From assembly GCA_037043235.1 (NCBI GenBank), contig JAWRVZ010000049.1:1958501-2022500 (forward strand): a stretch of 64,000 nt of DNA, read 5' to 3'. This document shows positions 1 through 11,356 of this stretch, piece after piece. Made by a program: the position numbers and the translations under genes. The notes beneath the pieces are model-generated. The model was not told the DNA's origin. It ran no database searches and saw only the letters and a list, made by a program, of their open reading frames with translations. Each line of letters begins with the position of its first letter. Within the stretch, counting starts at the first letter, position 1. This stretch comes from Rhodeus uyekii (taxonomy: Eukaryota; Chordata; Actinopteri; Cypriniformes; Acheilognathidae).

Positions 1-108
1 ATTGAAAACAAATATTTGGTTTGATATTTGGATGCAAGCTAATTTTTTTAATTACTCCCTTTTTCTGAAAGTGATTATGTAATTAATTAAATATTAACAT
101 CAATGCAA

Positions 109-250
109 TGTAAGTTGCTTTTGATAAAAGTGTTTACCAAATGCATAAAAGAAACACACTGACATTCTAACCAGTTCTTGCTTTCCCTGGGATTGAACGC
201 ATGACCTTGGCATTGTAGACACCAATGCTCCACTGGTTGAGTTACAGGAA
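109..250. repeat. tRNA-derived SINE, rearranged copy
   Basis: The tRNA-like head lies on the minus strand at about 173-250 (B-box-like, reads as gttcaatccc on that strand). The LINE-related tail (tgtaagttgcttttgata) lies at 109-150 on the plus strand. In the second copy at 1585-1712 head and tail are on the same strand, so here the tail is inverted relative to the head. Confidence 0.6.
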
Positions 251-859
251 CATTTAATTTTCTATATTCAAACATTAGAGAATAATGATTAATCATCAAA
301 TGTGTGATGGATGAAAAGATGCTTCTGTCCATGAGTGATGCTTTCTAATTCTATCTATTTCTTTAACAGTCAGAATCGTTTAACCTTCAGTAATTATGTA
401 GTTAGTAGCTTCTGTTAGAGTATAATTGCTGTAATAATGTTATTGTAAGTGGGGCGGCCTACGAACTCCTTGTGAAACCTGAAACTTCTGCAGATGAAAC
501 TGCAAACTGTTCTTCAGTACATCATCTTCAATTCACAGAACGTCTGTTTCCTGTCTTCATTCATCATATCTGATCTTTGGGTGAATGTCTCCACAGCAGA
601 CTCTGGAAATATGCACTCAAACACTCAGGAGATCGTCCTGTTATTTATTTACTGTTAAACATTGTTTTTGTTTTAAATAGTTGCAATTAATAGAACAATT
701 TGTTTTCATTCAAAATTTCATATAAAATGTAAATAATTTGTTTAATGTATACATTTTTACTGTTTGTACAAAAATAAACAATGTACAGAACAAATACTTC
801 ACAGGCCACACATTTTAATTTACATAATCTACATAAAGTCATAAATAATACATAAATAA
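251..859. other. gene-free AT-rich stretch
   Basis: No splice-bounded coding exon and no recognisable transposon is seen here. The sequence is AT-rich with scattered stop codons in all frames. Confidence 0.4.
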
Positions 860-1500
860 TTTTCTTTGAATAAATATCCTGTCGTCAGCAGCACACAATG
901 GATTCAATGGGTTAGTCAAAGCTGTGAAAGATCATGAGTTGATCATTGCCGGAGAAGCGAAGGCTGCATTTGAATTGTATACTCTGGTTCCCAGCATGCA
1001 CTGCAGTATAAAGCATGTCACCTTTGTTAAATTGCACATGTTGATTCTTGATATCTGTGAAATCCTCAGAATGTATTTAACAACCAAAATTGTAAATGTC
1101 TCATCTCAGGCTAAAAAGGTATTATTGTTGAATAAAATCTATTAGTAGCAAATAAACAGTTTTTCCTCTGGGATAAGAATAGCGAAAGATTCTTTATGAT
1201 CTTTATGATGCTGAAAGCCAGATCACCTGATCATCTTTGTTTTGTGGCTTTCTTTGATGTCTACTTTCAATCGCTTCACAACCATATTGAGCTGCAACTG
1301 AAAGCTACTGAATCTCAGATGTCACTGGATTTTTTCAGTTTGTTTCCTCCTTTCAGCACACGTTAAACCTGTTCAACAAACACCAAGAGTGCTTCTGATG
1401 TCTTCAGGGCTCACTGTCAGGTCAGCTGTTAGCCGCAGTTCATCTGTTGAGCTCAGACTGAACAAACCATTGATCATCACTGAAGAAACACTAAAGAAAA
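860..1500. repeat. segmental duplication block A, copy 1
   Basis: Matches 8095-8480 with small indels: shared stretches include 'cacaaccatattgagctgca', 'gttaaacctgttcaacaaac' and 'gggctcactgtcaggt'. Both copies lie a few kb on the low-coordinate side of a minus-strand GIMAP exon, so they are part of the tandem duplication that produced the two GIMAP genes. The short open frame at 924-1145 shows no known domain and is interrupted in the sister copy, so it is not called as a gene. Confidence 0.65.
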
Positions 1501-1584
1501 TAGGAGAATGATAAATCAATACAAATGAATGGATAACTATTGTTCAAGCATTTACTACCATTACTACCATTGTATTGATTATAC

Positions 1585-1712
1585 TTTCCTGTAGCTCAAC
1601 CAGTAGAGCATTGGTGTTTGGTCATGGGTTCAATCCCAGGGAAAGCAAGAATTGATTCAATGTGTTTCTTGAATAAAATGTAAGTCGCTTTGGATAAAAG
1701 CATCTGTCAAAT
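1585..1712 (+). repeat. tRNA-derived SINE
   Basis: A pol III A-box-like segment (tagctcaaccagtagag) and B-box (ggttcaatccc) are followed by the LINE-type tail 'tgtaagtcgctttggataaa'. This head-body-tail order is normal for fish SINEs mobilised by L2/CR1-type LINEs. Confidence 0.7.
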
Positions 1713-3120
1713 GCCACATCTCACTCAACACCGACAAGACCAATGAGCTGGTGGTGGATTTCAGGAGACAGAGCCGAGAACACAGACCAACGACAAGACA
1801 CCTGTCGAGCGGGTAAGCAGCTTTAAGTTCCTCGGCGTTAACATCAGCGAGGATCTCACCTGGGCTGCACACACTGACACAGTGCTAAAGAAGGCACATC
1901 AACGCCTCTTCTTCCTGAGACGACTGAGGAAGTTTGGAATGAGCCCCATTATCCTCAGATTGTCATCATGAACCCATCTCTAACCGGACCAAATTGGACT
2001 TGAATTGTTGTATAATAATCATGCACTGTTTGGCTTTGGCCAGAGGAGAACTGGTCCCCCGACTGAGCCTGGTTTCTCCCAAGGTTTTTTCTCCATTCTG
2101 TTCTTCATTCATTACGTCACCTGCTGGAGTTTTGGTTCTTGCCGCTGTCGCCTATGGCTTGCTTAGTTGGGGAAACTTAACACTTAATATTCATTAATTA
2201 TATTAATTCGCCTGCTCTTTTGGGGCTTCTGTTCAGCCAAACAAACTTTGTTTATATTGTTTTTCCTGTAAAGCTGCTTTGAAACAATCTACATTGTAAA
2301 AAGCGCTATATAAATAAAGGTGACTTGACTTGACTTTTATACTTGCACTACAGAAAGCATCCTGACGGGCTGCATCACTGCCTGGTTTGGAAACAGCACC
2401 GCTGGCAGCCATAAAGCTCTGAAGAGGGTCGTGAGAACTGCCAGCCACATTGTCCCTCCAGGACATCTACACCAGGCGGTGTGTAAGGAAAGCCCAGAGG
2501 ATCACCAGTGACTTCAGCCACCCGTCCCACAGACTGCTCTCTCTGCTGCCCTCAGGAAGACGTCTTCGCAGCATCCGATCCCGCACTAGCCGACTCAGGG
2601 ACAGCTTTTTCCCACAGGCTATCAGACTATTAAACACTCAAAACTAATACACTTCCCACAATATGGCATGCCACACACCGCACTTAACTTTAACAGTCAA
2701 CACTGGACTATATCTATACAGCATTTAATACAGCACTACCTACTTGATCCCACTGGGTACATTCGATGCACACTCAGAATCTCAGTGAATCCAGTCCACG
2801 GACAATCATCATTATTATGCATATAAATGTCAATAATGTGACATTTGTATATAGTGTTAAATGTGTACATTTTGTGTATAGTGTTTAATGTGGTGCTAAC
2901 TGAATGCATGTACATCTGCGTGTAATGTGTAGTATAGTACTAACCGTATGTCAATAGTACATTGTGTGTACTAACTATATGTATGTGCACATTGCACTTT
3001 TTTTCTTTTGTTTTTACCTGTTTGTATTTGGTTATGTTAACTGTTGCTGCAATTTTCTCCCAAGAATTTCACTCACTAGGGCACATGTGCTGTGGTGATG
3101 TGACAATAAAACTGACTTAA
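1713..3120 (+). pseudogene. LINE reverse transcriptase C-terminal relic
   Basis: Two separated pieces (about 1713-1965 and 2338-2650) read, with frameshifts and stops, as the C-terminal end of a non-LTR retrotransposon ORF2: 'NELVVDFRRQ', 'FKFLGVNISEDLTWAAHTD' and 'RLFFLRRLRKFGMSP', then 'SILTGCITAWFGNST', 'LQDIYTRRCVRKAQRI' and 'SHRLLSLLPSGRR'. This is the usual end of teleost Rex1/L2/CR1-type elements. The remainder to about 3120 is the low-complexity 3' tail. A different LINE 3' end is inserted in the middle (1965-2337). It is dead: no long frame survives. Confidence 0.75.
1965..2337 (+). mobile_element. 5'-truncated L2-type LINE 3' end
   Basis: This is the same 3' untranslated segment that follows ORF2 of the long LINE at 41868-46854. 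Shared features are a block reading 'gccagaggagaactggtccc', a block reading 'gtaaagctgctttgaaacaa' and the terminal (TGACT)n tail 'gtgacttgacttgactt'. It is inserted in the plus orientation inside another LINE relic. Severe 5' truncation is typical of target-primed reverse transcription. Confidence 0.8.
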
Positions 3121-3208
3121 CTTGATATTTTTCCCATGTATAAGGTAATTTAATTCTTTTAAAAAAGATATTTGGTTGATTTGCCCTAAAAGGATTGCAA
3201 GAAGAAAT

Positions 3209-3558
3209 TGTCACAGTTCTGTCTTATCTCCACGTACTTCCAGTGTTCTCGCGTGATTCTCCCAGTGTTTTTCCACTCATTTGCCTCGTCATCAATCACC
3301 TCATCAGTCTCGTCACCTGTATCTAATCATCCCTTGTGTATTTAAACCCTCATGCTTCCTTCTGCTCCTATTTGTCGTTTTTAATGCTTGTGTTAGAGCT
3401 CATGGTAGATGCTAAGTATTTTCTGTTTCCCATTTTTCTGCTTTAGAAAGTTTTTTCTGTTTAGTGCAAGAAGTGTTTGTTTTGAGATTGATCATTAAAG
3501 TGTCAGTTATTCTTACGTTCTGTGTCATCCTCATCCTCCTGTGCCTTCATGCCTAACA
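3209..3558 (+). repeat. solo-LTR-like repeat
   Basis: Begins TGTCACAG and ends ...TAACA. It carries a TATA-like 'tatttaaacc' box and an 'attaaag' polyadenylation-like signal about 140 bases downstream. It resembles the solo LTRs at 10544, 41190 and 56368. Flanking bases (gaaat / ggaat) are only an imperfect 5-bp duplication. Confidence 0.5.
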
Positions 3559-4562
3559 GGAATAACTGATTACTGTAAAGAATTATTTATATTTTAAAGG
3601 ATAGTTGTATTTAGACATTAAAATATATGTATATACTTGGTGTTGAATCAAACAGATCACTCAAATCATTATGCTCCTCTTTTTTTCCAACACACATAAA
3701 CCATGTGATTCATCTTGCTCCATTTGTTTACCTCAAGCACAAGCTAATCATGTTTTTTTTCTTCAATACTAACTTCCAGTGTAGCCTGTAGGTGTCATCA
3801 TTGTACAATCTACATACAGTGTGATTTATAATGATTGTCTAATGTTTGTTATTTTCGTCCTGTGGATTAAATAGTCAATTTATGAAGATGTTGTATACAT
3901 ATATGTCTGTATTAGCATAATGTGACAATTCAGGGCAAAATATATTTTTAAATGCTTTCAAAAAGCAAAAGTGTATATATAAATTGTATTTTTTTTATTT
4001 ATTTATTATTGTAATTTTTTTTAACAGCCAAACATATATTGGTAAAACATATATCAGTAAATATATTTTGGAAAATGAGAGAAACACCTAAGCACTAGAG
4101 TTATTAAATGCATTTCATTTTTCTGTCTTAAAGTTTATTCTTTCTGAACTAATTTCTATTTACTTGGTTTTAATTTCAGAAATTCAGTTCTACAAAACAT
4201 TTCACATTACACTGCAAACAATTCACTGATTAAAAGCATAAAAGGATAATACACATATTACAGAAATACATTATACAAAAAAATGAAAAGCGTCTTCATA
4301 TAAATTCTTCAGAATATTAAGGATTTGATCAGCAACTTTTTACTTCATATTCTTACATTGTTCATCCTATGAGATGTGATTCATCTCAATTTAAATGCTG
4401 ATCATGAGAAAAAAAAAACACAAACATACTTTGATTAAACCCAAACCTTCAGTGATGATTCAAAATTCAACCCCTACATCATCAGATACATTTCAGTTGG
4501 ATCGATAATCATCTACATGAGCCATTAGTGTTGGACCCTGATGATTGACAATACGTTTTGCA
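3559..4562. other. 3' flank of GIMAP gene A
   Basis: AT-rich sequence downstream of the minus-strand GIMAP stop codon. It probably contains the 3' UTR, because pieces just below the stop (about 4470-4520) resemble the flank of the second GIMAP gene around 11120-11190. No other gene is seen. Confidence 0.4.
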
Positions 4563-5422
4563 TTAGAATGAATACATTGTCGTCATTAAATTAAAGTGTT
4601 CTTTTGACAGTAAATACACTCCAGCACCTCCTGCTGCTCCGAGCATTACTGCACCTCCTTCTGCTCCTGTCAATGATAATTGTCTTGCAGTAAATGTTAC
4701 GTCTCCTATCAACGCCATCACTTCTGCTATTCCCCCAATTAATATTCCTGCTAGTGATCCAATCATAAATCCTACTGCTGCTCCTAAAATTACTCCAGTA
4801 AAACATCTTAAGCGTAGTAAATCTTCCTGAGTCTTCTTGTAGTCCCATTTACTGTATATCTGAGAGCCATTCATCCTCCTCAGTTTGTTTACTTCTTTCA
4901 GAAGCTCAGTGGCTTGGAATCGATCTTCTTTTCTGTTGTTAAAAACATGAAAACCTCCAGAACACTGATCAACTATTGACCGCAGTGTTTTGCATTTAGT
5001 CAGATATCTCTCTACTGGCACATGTAACTGATCTCCAGGAGTAAAGAGCACGAGTGTGTGTTTTAGGGCCTTTGCTCCAAAATTTTCCCGGATCCAACTC
5101 ACAACTTTAATTTCATTCTTTCTGAAAGTTTCTCCCAGTTTGATCACCAGCAGAAACACATCAACTCTATGAAATGTGAGCATCTTCTCTATTTGAGTTT
5201 GAGCATCTGTGATCTTCACTTCTGTATCAGAGAGTCCGACAGTGTCGATGACAGTGATTGTTTGTCCGTCCACTTCTGATTGTTCTGATTGACAGATTCT
5301 GGTCACAGCCTCCGGAGAAAAATCTTCTTCAAATGGATTTCTTGCTCTGTTCAGGATTGTGTTTCCCGACGCACTCTTTCCTGCTCCAGTCGAACCCAAC
5401 AGCATGATAGTCACTTCTGACG
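4563..5422 (-). CDS. GIMAP (AIG1-type GTPase) gene A, main coding exon
   Basis: GTPase of the immunity-associated (GIMAP/IAN) family. These are septin/Toc-like G proteins on lymphocyte endomembranes that influence cell survival. This exon encodes about 285 aa ending in a stop. Visible motifs: P-loop GSTGAGKS near residue 9, G3 DTVG near 58, a G4-position motif TPGD (usual TRGD), and the conserved-box HVFNN near 160. The C-terminal ~70 residues are Gly/Ala/Ile-rich and hydrophobic (FTGVILGAAVGF, GILIGG, GGAVMLGAAGG), consistent with a membrane hairpin. The frame is entered through a splice acceptor (tttacag|CG) at 5423/5422 in phase 1, so the apparent GTG start is not a start. The first exon is not certain; a 13-base candidate with a phase-1 donor lies at 6961-6973. 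It is about three-quarters identical to the exon at 11357-12186 over the G domain, with the ends differing most. Confidence 0.88.
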
Positions 5423-6429
5423 CTGTAAATGAGATGAACAGACAGACAGATTTATTTGGGCTCTTGGCCCTTGACTCTTTTTAACCTTTTTTTTCAACAT
5501 TATTGTTGAATAGTGTTTTCATAAAACATATATATGTTGTTATATAAAGAGATTTGTAGACAAAACTGATCAACTGAAATTATTGACAGAACTTTCTGTT
5601 CCGTTTTCAGACTTTAGACATCAACACTCATACAAACCTAAATCAATGAACACAATTGAAGATTAAATTGTATTCATAACCAGTTTATTATGTATCTGTA
5701 TTGTTTTATTCAGAATTTGTTGTATTATGTTTCTAGTGTATAAGCTAGATTTTAGTTTGCATGAACAAAAGTGTGAGTGTGATACAAGCATAGGAATGTG
5801 TAGTTTAGTTTTTCACTGGACAAAGAAGCTTGCATGCATGTTTATGTTGGGGGCCCATAGGATCATATATACATTTCACTTTCAACAGGAAACACATGTT
5901 CCTCTAGTAATGCATAAAACCAACCTCTGGTTCAGAGGAGAGCCAGAGGAGGAACCTGGATTGAAGACCAGCGCTCCAGTAAACTGTCTTCCTCTCCTAT
6001 GTCTTAACATATATATATATATATATATATATAAAATAAATAAGAGATCTCTTGGCAAAATTACTGGTGTCCGGTCCTGTGATTTAAACAATAACGGGGA
6101 CAAAAGCTTGTTTTACAAGTCTACAACAATATTAAGATAAACAGATATCTGAACATCACATAACATGCTGCTAATGTCAAACAAAAAACATGGCAAAACT
6201 TAAAGCCAATAGCAGGAATTTTAAAAACTACAGACAATTTGTCTTAGAAATGTTATTGTTTATAAGTCAGTTCTATATGTGTTTCTGTTCGTCTCTCCTG
6301 TGTTCTTGATTCTCTTCTTTTTAGATTTTTGCATGACAAAGATCTACTAAAAACAGGAAAGTTTTTAACTTGCAACTTTTTGTATATTGACGAAAACTTT
6401 GTCAAAATGATCCTTGTTCACTTCGATCC
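5423..6429. other. upstream flank or intron of GIMAP gene A
   Basis: No domain is recognisable. Open frames at 5727-6140 cross an (AT)n tract at 6008-6033 and look fortuitous. The segment lies where the first intron of the GIMAP gene should be. Confidence 0.35.
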
Positions 6430-7388
6430 ATGAAGCTGACTAAAAACACTGTGTTCTGCTTCCAGGCCAGTAGATGGCGACGTCTCTTTGTAAAGAAACC
6501 CTGCACGCCAATATACTGAACGCATAATACACACGCGCATGACATCACTGTTTTCACAAATTCATATTTTTTTTTGCACTTTGAAACTCGTTTTCAAAAG
6601 TTTACATTTTCAGCCCCCAAAAGCAATTGTTGTTTAAATGGACGCTCACAAAACGTTCAAACGTTTTTGGGAACTCTACGCTGCGTCCCCTAGGGGTCAC
6701 TATGGCTGTTGAACTTGACAGAATTGTGAGAAATCAGTTGTAAATGACGCAAGAATTGAACACAATTCATCCGTCAGCAGAAACGGTGAAGCAGCAGAGA
6801 ACGAGTTCTGCGAGATTGTACATACAACATAGTTTTATGGACAAAACCAGAAAACGTATTGTTTTCTCGTGATCTTGAGATAACCGAAGTTCTTCTCTAA
6901 TCAACAGTTGACGGAAAGGAACTGAATGTGACTGACTGATGGGTTATATTTCCTCCTTACGCTGATACTTCATATTGTCTCAGATTGTACGTGTTTGGGA
7001 CGAGAGAAGTCCTTATTGCCTCATGATTATTATAATTTGAGTAATATTGTGTGCTGACAAGTAGGCTAGTTAACTAATAAATGTTAAATCCGTCAAATGA
7101 ACATGATACAGTTACAGTATTGAAACCTATTGTATTTTCCACATTTCTTTATAAACTCTCTTCCCACACAGCATCCCAAGATTGTATTTATAGCGATAAA
7201 CTGGATTAAAATTTAGTTGTTTGGAAAATGCAGTATTTCTGTACTCTCGCACATTTTTTTTAATGGAAGGAAGCTAAAAGGAGAAAAACATTGCATATGA
7301 TAACACAGTCTATCCTAAATGACGAAGAAAAATCACAAACTAATTAAAAAAATAAAATGTTTAGTGAACATTGAACACTGATTGATTA

Positions 7389-7438
<50 letters not shown>

Positions 7439-7660
7439 CTAAATAAAAGTGTATAATAAATTTGAACTGACCTGGCTGTGCACTTCCAGACGTTCTACTA
7501 AATGTGCCTTCCATGTTTTCTCTGCTCTTTCTTCCCCTCTCTTTCTGTCTTTCTCTGTTTCTCAATTTTTAGGTCTGAGAAGGAAACAAAGGTGTTTCAT
7601 GAGTGGATCGTGACAGTGGGCTGTGCTTATCTTCCTCACACCTGCATTTTTTGGTTTGAA
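6430..7660. repeat. segmental duplication block B, copy 1
   Basis: Parts recur elsewhere. 6470-6560 resembles 20310-20410 ('ttgtaaagaaa..', 'atatactgaac..cataatac', 'gttttcacaaattca'). 6790-6830 and 7450-7640 resemble 15620-15660 and 15860-16130 ('aataaatttgaactgacctg', 'actaaatgtgccttccatg', 'gtgcttat'). An (AT)n microsatellite at 7391-7437 interrupts it. This looks like promoter/5' DNA copied with the GIMAP genes; a 13-base candidate GIMAP first exon (ATG at 6973, minus) is inside it. Confidence 0.5.
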
Positions 7661-8094
7661 TGAATGGATCATGAATGTTTCTCCACATTCTCTGCATGTG
7701 GGGTGAACAATCTGCCACTTTCTTTCTACAATGTTCTTTAAAAAAACCTGCAAATTCATAGTTCCAAATACATTACAAATTATGTTTGAGGGGAATATGC
7801 GCCAGCTAATTATATTTTTTTTGGCCTGAATCAACAGCTCATAAATAATTATGATAATTTTAAAGATCCCTAATGACGAAACACTTTTGACCATGAATTT
7901 CCAAAATGGTGTAATTCAGTTAGTAATTCTTTAACAGTTTAGTTCCATTACATATAAGCCATATTACATATATCATATTTGAAACCCTATGTCTTTTCAA
8001 CAAAATTACTGTATAACAATTGTTCAGCGCTCATGCATTCTATAGTTCAATATATCAAGCTGATAATTTATTATGAACAGTATAAAATACCACA
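7661..8094. other. gene-free AT-rich stretch
   Basis: No coding exon, RNA gene or known repeat recognised. The 110-codon minus-strand frame over 7562-7894 has no family features and crosses the duplicated block boundary. Confidence 0.35.
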
Positions 8095-8480
8095 AAATAT
8101 CCTGTCGTCAGTGGCACACAATGGATTCTGGGTTAGTCAAAGCTGTGACATATCATCTGTTGACCCTGCATTGCCTGAGAAATGAAGGCTGAATTGTAAT
8201 CTTTGAACTCTAATTTCACTTCACAACCATATTGAGCTGCAACTCGAAGCTATCATTGTATTTTTCTTCAGTTTGTTTCTGCTCCACCCTTCAGCACGTT
8301 AAACCTGTTCAACAAACACTTAAAGTGCTTCTGAAGAATGATTTATGTCTTTAGGGCTCACTGTCAGGTGCATTTGGTCATTCATTGTACAGTTGTAAAG
8401 CTGCAGAGCACCTGTTGAGCTCACACTGAACATATTGATCGTCATTGAAAAGACACAAAAGAAAATTATAAATTAATAGA
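8095..8480. repeat. segmental duplication block A, copy 2
   Basis: Second copy of 860-1500; begins with 'atatcctgtcgtcag' and ends near 'aaaagacacaaaagaaaa'. Together with the two GIMAP exons it fixes a tandem duplication with a period of about 6.8-7.2 kb. Confidence 0.65.
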
Positions 8481-8672
8481 TACAAAATTGTTCATGCATT
8501 TACTAACATTGTTTGATTATAAACTGCGGGTTTGTAAGGTTTCATTCAACAGCTGTGAAAGAGTTACCTCAGGGTTAGTTTAGGAACTAAATTAAAGTGT
8601 TTGCTCACACCGATTATGAATGAGATAATCTGATTATAAACTATCAGTAATTTTAACTGCAACATTTTAAGC

Positions 8673-8837
8673 CACTGTTTCCCAACCCTTTTCCTGGAGG
8701 TACACCAGCACACATTCAGTGCAGATCTTGGACTCTGTATAAAGGAGCTGTTGGGTTGAATCAGGTGTGTTTGATTGGGAAGGGTTTGAATATGTGTAGT
8801 GTTAGTGTGACTCCTGGAACAGGGTTGGAAAACAAGG
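8673..8837. mobile_element. hAT-type MITE, 165 bp
   Basis: Imperfect terminal inverted repeats (cactgtttcccaaccc at the left, gggttggaaaacaagg at the right) are flanked by the exact 8-bp duplication TTTTAAGC at 8665-8672 and 8838-8845. An 8-bp duplication is the hAT signature. The element is too short to code for anything. Confidence 0.8.
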
Positions 8838-9304
8838 TTTTAAGCCTAGTCATATCATATCCCTGTGAAAGAAAATAAATGCATTTATCTTCATGTGTTT
8901 AACTGTGGCATGCTGACATGTTGCATGCTCTCCCTGTCAAACAATCTTTTTCAAAAACTTTGCATCTCGGTTTTTATGATGCCATTTTTCATATACTCCA
9001 GAATGTTAGGAGTGATGAGTTGAATTACAATTAATTGCAGATCATCTTTGCATGGAAATGAACTTAATCCCAAAAAAACATTTCCGCTGCATGTCAAGCC
9101 TGACCCAAAAGGACTAGCTGATATCATGTCAGTGATTCCCTCGTGAACAGATGAGAGTGTTCATGAGGTCCATTCTGGAAGCTTTAAAAGGAACTTGAAA
9201 TGTTCTTTATTGTTCTTCCTCTGTTAACCATGGTTACCTGCAAGGAAACGCTCGCAGACATCATTGCTTTGCACAAAATGGGATTCACAGGCAAGGATAT
9301 TACT

Positions 9305-9957
9305 GAAACCGTCCACACGGAGACGCGTATCACTGTATACGCATACATTTGTAATCGGATTGGCGTTCCATCCACCCGGATCCTGCGTTTTGGGAGACTC
9401 TCTCTCTGATACCGACACCCTTGCGGTCTCGTGTGGACGGCCAATCCGTATATTTTTTGTAATCCGATGAAGTCATCACATCACGTGTCGGCTGCGTCAC
9501 ACGTAACAGCAACAGTGTTGCCAGATTGGACTGAAGATTTCCAGCCCAACTACAGCTTAAAACACGCCCATTTAAAAAAATATCAGCCCAAAATGCGTAC
9601 TCTTATAAATAATGGAAAATTTTGTGCGATTTTATGCAGCAAAAACCATCCCAAATTTTATCAACCAGCCCAATGCATTTTTTCCCAGTCGGATGTGACC
9701 AAAAGGAGCGCAATTGGGTGGTAAGCCGCCCAATCTGGCAACACTGAACAGCAACAATAATGCACATGCTCAAAGTCTTCTTCTCTGTGTATAGTGTATT
9801 ATCTGTGGCAGAATTACAGCGCCCCATACTGGTCTGGCATTTATACTACACCGTTTTTGGTCGGTTTAATTGGTTACGTGTGGACGCTGATATTTCTTGC
9901 GCCGACGCCGTGTTTATGATCGGATGGGGAAAGCATCGGCTTCGTGTGGGCATGGCC
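9305..9957. mobile_element. non-autonomous DNA transposon inside the Tc1 relic
   Basis: Bounded by imperfect inverted ends (ccgtccacacggagacg at the left, cttcgtgtgggcatggcc at the right). It divides the transposase frame cleanly, since codons on both sides continue the same family alignment. The superfamily is not clear because I could not establish the target duplication. It is itself interrupted by the hAT MITE at 9513-9746. Confidence 0.6.
9513..9746. mobile_element. hAT-type MITE, 234 bp, perfect TIRs
   Basis: Perfect 17-bp terminal inverted repeats (CAGTGTTGCCAGATTGG and its complement) are flanked by the exact 8-bp duplication AACAGCAA at 9505-9512 and 9747-9754. It is the youngest layer of the three-deep nest. 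The open frames crossing it are fortuitous. Confidence 0.9.
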
Positions 9958-10543
9958 TAAGATTATTCCTAAATCAACCATTTATTGAGTCCTCAAGAAT
10001 TGCAAGAAAAGAGCTTTAATTGCAGTGGAAAAAGGCTTCAGGACGCTCAAGAAAGTCTGGCAAGTGCCAAGACTGTCTTCTAAAGTGGCATGGGCACCAC
10101 CAGTGCAGAGTTTGCGCAGGTGTGAGTGCTTCTAGGTTGAGAAGTGAAGACCTTCAGAGGATGGCATGCAGAAAAGAAGGGCAGCAAAGAAGGCACTTCT
10201 TCTCTCCTGGAAAAACATCAGGGACAGACTGATGCTCTGCAAATGATCTAGGGATTGAACTGCTGGACTTGAGCACTTAATACTTGTAATTATACTACAG
10301 TAGACCATAGTAACATCTGATAAAAATATCTAAAATAATAAAGCAGCAGACTGTAAAAATGAACACTTTGTTTTCTCAAAGTTTTTGTCCATGGCTGTAT
10401 AAAGAAACTTTCATGTCCACATACAGTATATCACAATTGTGTCTACTTCCTTCATTTTTTCTGCTTTAGATCATTAAAACAATGCAAATTTGTATAGATA
10501 CTTCAAAGAAACACATTTTCAAGCTGATCAAGTAAATTCCTGT

Positions 10544-10859
10544 TGTAAGGCACCGGGTGAAGGTGTGCGATGCGGACAAACCAGGAGACGAAAAGGTACA
10601 AACAAAAACACTTTAATTAACAACGGGGAAACAAAAAGGCACGCAAGGGTGCAAAACTGAAAACTCGGAGGGAGAAACTCTAAGCAGACACTAACACCAC
10701 CTAACATAGACAATCACTGACAAAGACATGATAAAACAGGAGGATTAAATACATGAGGAAATTACAAACAGGTGCCAAACTAAATGGGTAATAAAACTAA
10801 CAAGACAGCTACGGGAATACAAGAGGGACAAACATAAGGATCTAGACTAGACTGTGACA
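10544..10859 (-). mobile_element. solo LTR, 316 bp
   Basis: On the minus strand it starts TGTCACAG and ends GCCTTACA. It is flanked by the exact 5-bp duplication CCTGT at 10539-10543 and 10860-10864. It has a 'gtatttaatcc' TATA-like box and an 'attaaag' polyadenylation-like signal. No internal retroelement genes are attached, so this is a recombined solo LTR. Confidence 0.8.
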
Positions 10860-10864
10860 CCTGT

Positions 10865-11356
10865 CCATTTAAAGAGGCAATTTAGTTAATTTTGCAAGCA
10901 TAAGTAATCATTCAGACAGCACAAAATCATAATAATCTTCAGATGCACCATCATCAATTTTAGTTTCAGTTCTACAAAAACAATTACATTAGAGTTTAAG
11001 CTCAACTGTTTTAATACATTACTTTAAAATGCACTTCATTAAAGGTGAGAAGGCTATGCATACAGTATCTTTAATAAAATATTCATTTTCATTAGACATG
11101 TTTTGTTTCTAAATGGACTTGCTATAAAAATTCCATCATAAGATACATTTCATTTGGATCACATATCATCTACCGATGCGTTGACCCAATGATTGCTGTC
11201 GGCTAGATAGATAGATGGATGGATAGATCGATCTTTAGAGTAATTAGAACCTGTAATTTGATTGAACACATGATTATCATAAAATTAAAAAGAAAGGTCC
11301 AAGAGAAGTAAAGTTGAAAAACTCATACTTAAAACGTTAACTTTTTATCTTTTTAA
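10865..11356. other. 3' flank of GIMAP gene B
   Basis: Downstream of the second GIMAP stop codon. Contains a degenerate GATA/GGAT microsatellite at about 11196-11231 and a stretch at 11120-11180 similar to the flank of gene A ('agatacatttca.ttggatc'). No gene. Confidence 0.45.

Larger units (their letters stand above)
9055..10375 (+). pseudogene. Tc1-like transposase relic, interrupted
   Basis: Left part: 'CKETLADIIALHKMGFTGKD' is the start of a Tc1-family transposase helix-turn-helix domain (about 9238-9300). Right part (about 9960-10250) continues, with frameshifts, through the equivalents of 'LQDAQESLASAKTVF' and 'GMGTTSAEFAQV'. The DNA around it (9055-9180 and the end 'gtttttgtccatggctgtat') also reads as Tc1-element flank. 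Two further transposons are inserted one inside the other at 9305-9957. Dead relic. Confidence 0.75.

Noticed and set aside
5727..6140. 137-codon plus-strand frame
   Set aside because: Crosses an (AT)n tract, no family features, no splice or promoter context; lies in the probable intron/flank of a minus-strand gene.
6961..6973. 13-base candidate first exon (minus) for GIMAP gene A
   Set aside because: Phase and ATG fit, but the donor context is poor and there is no equivalent in front of gene B; kept only as a mention.
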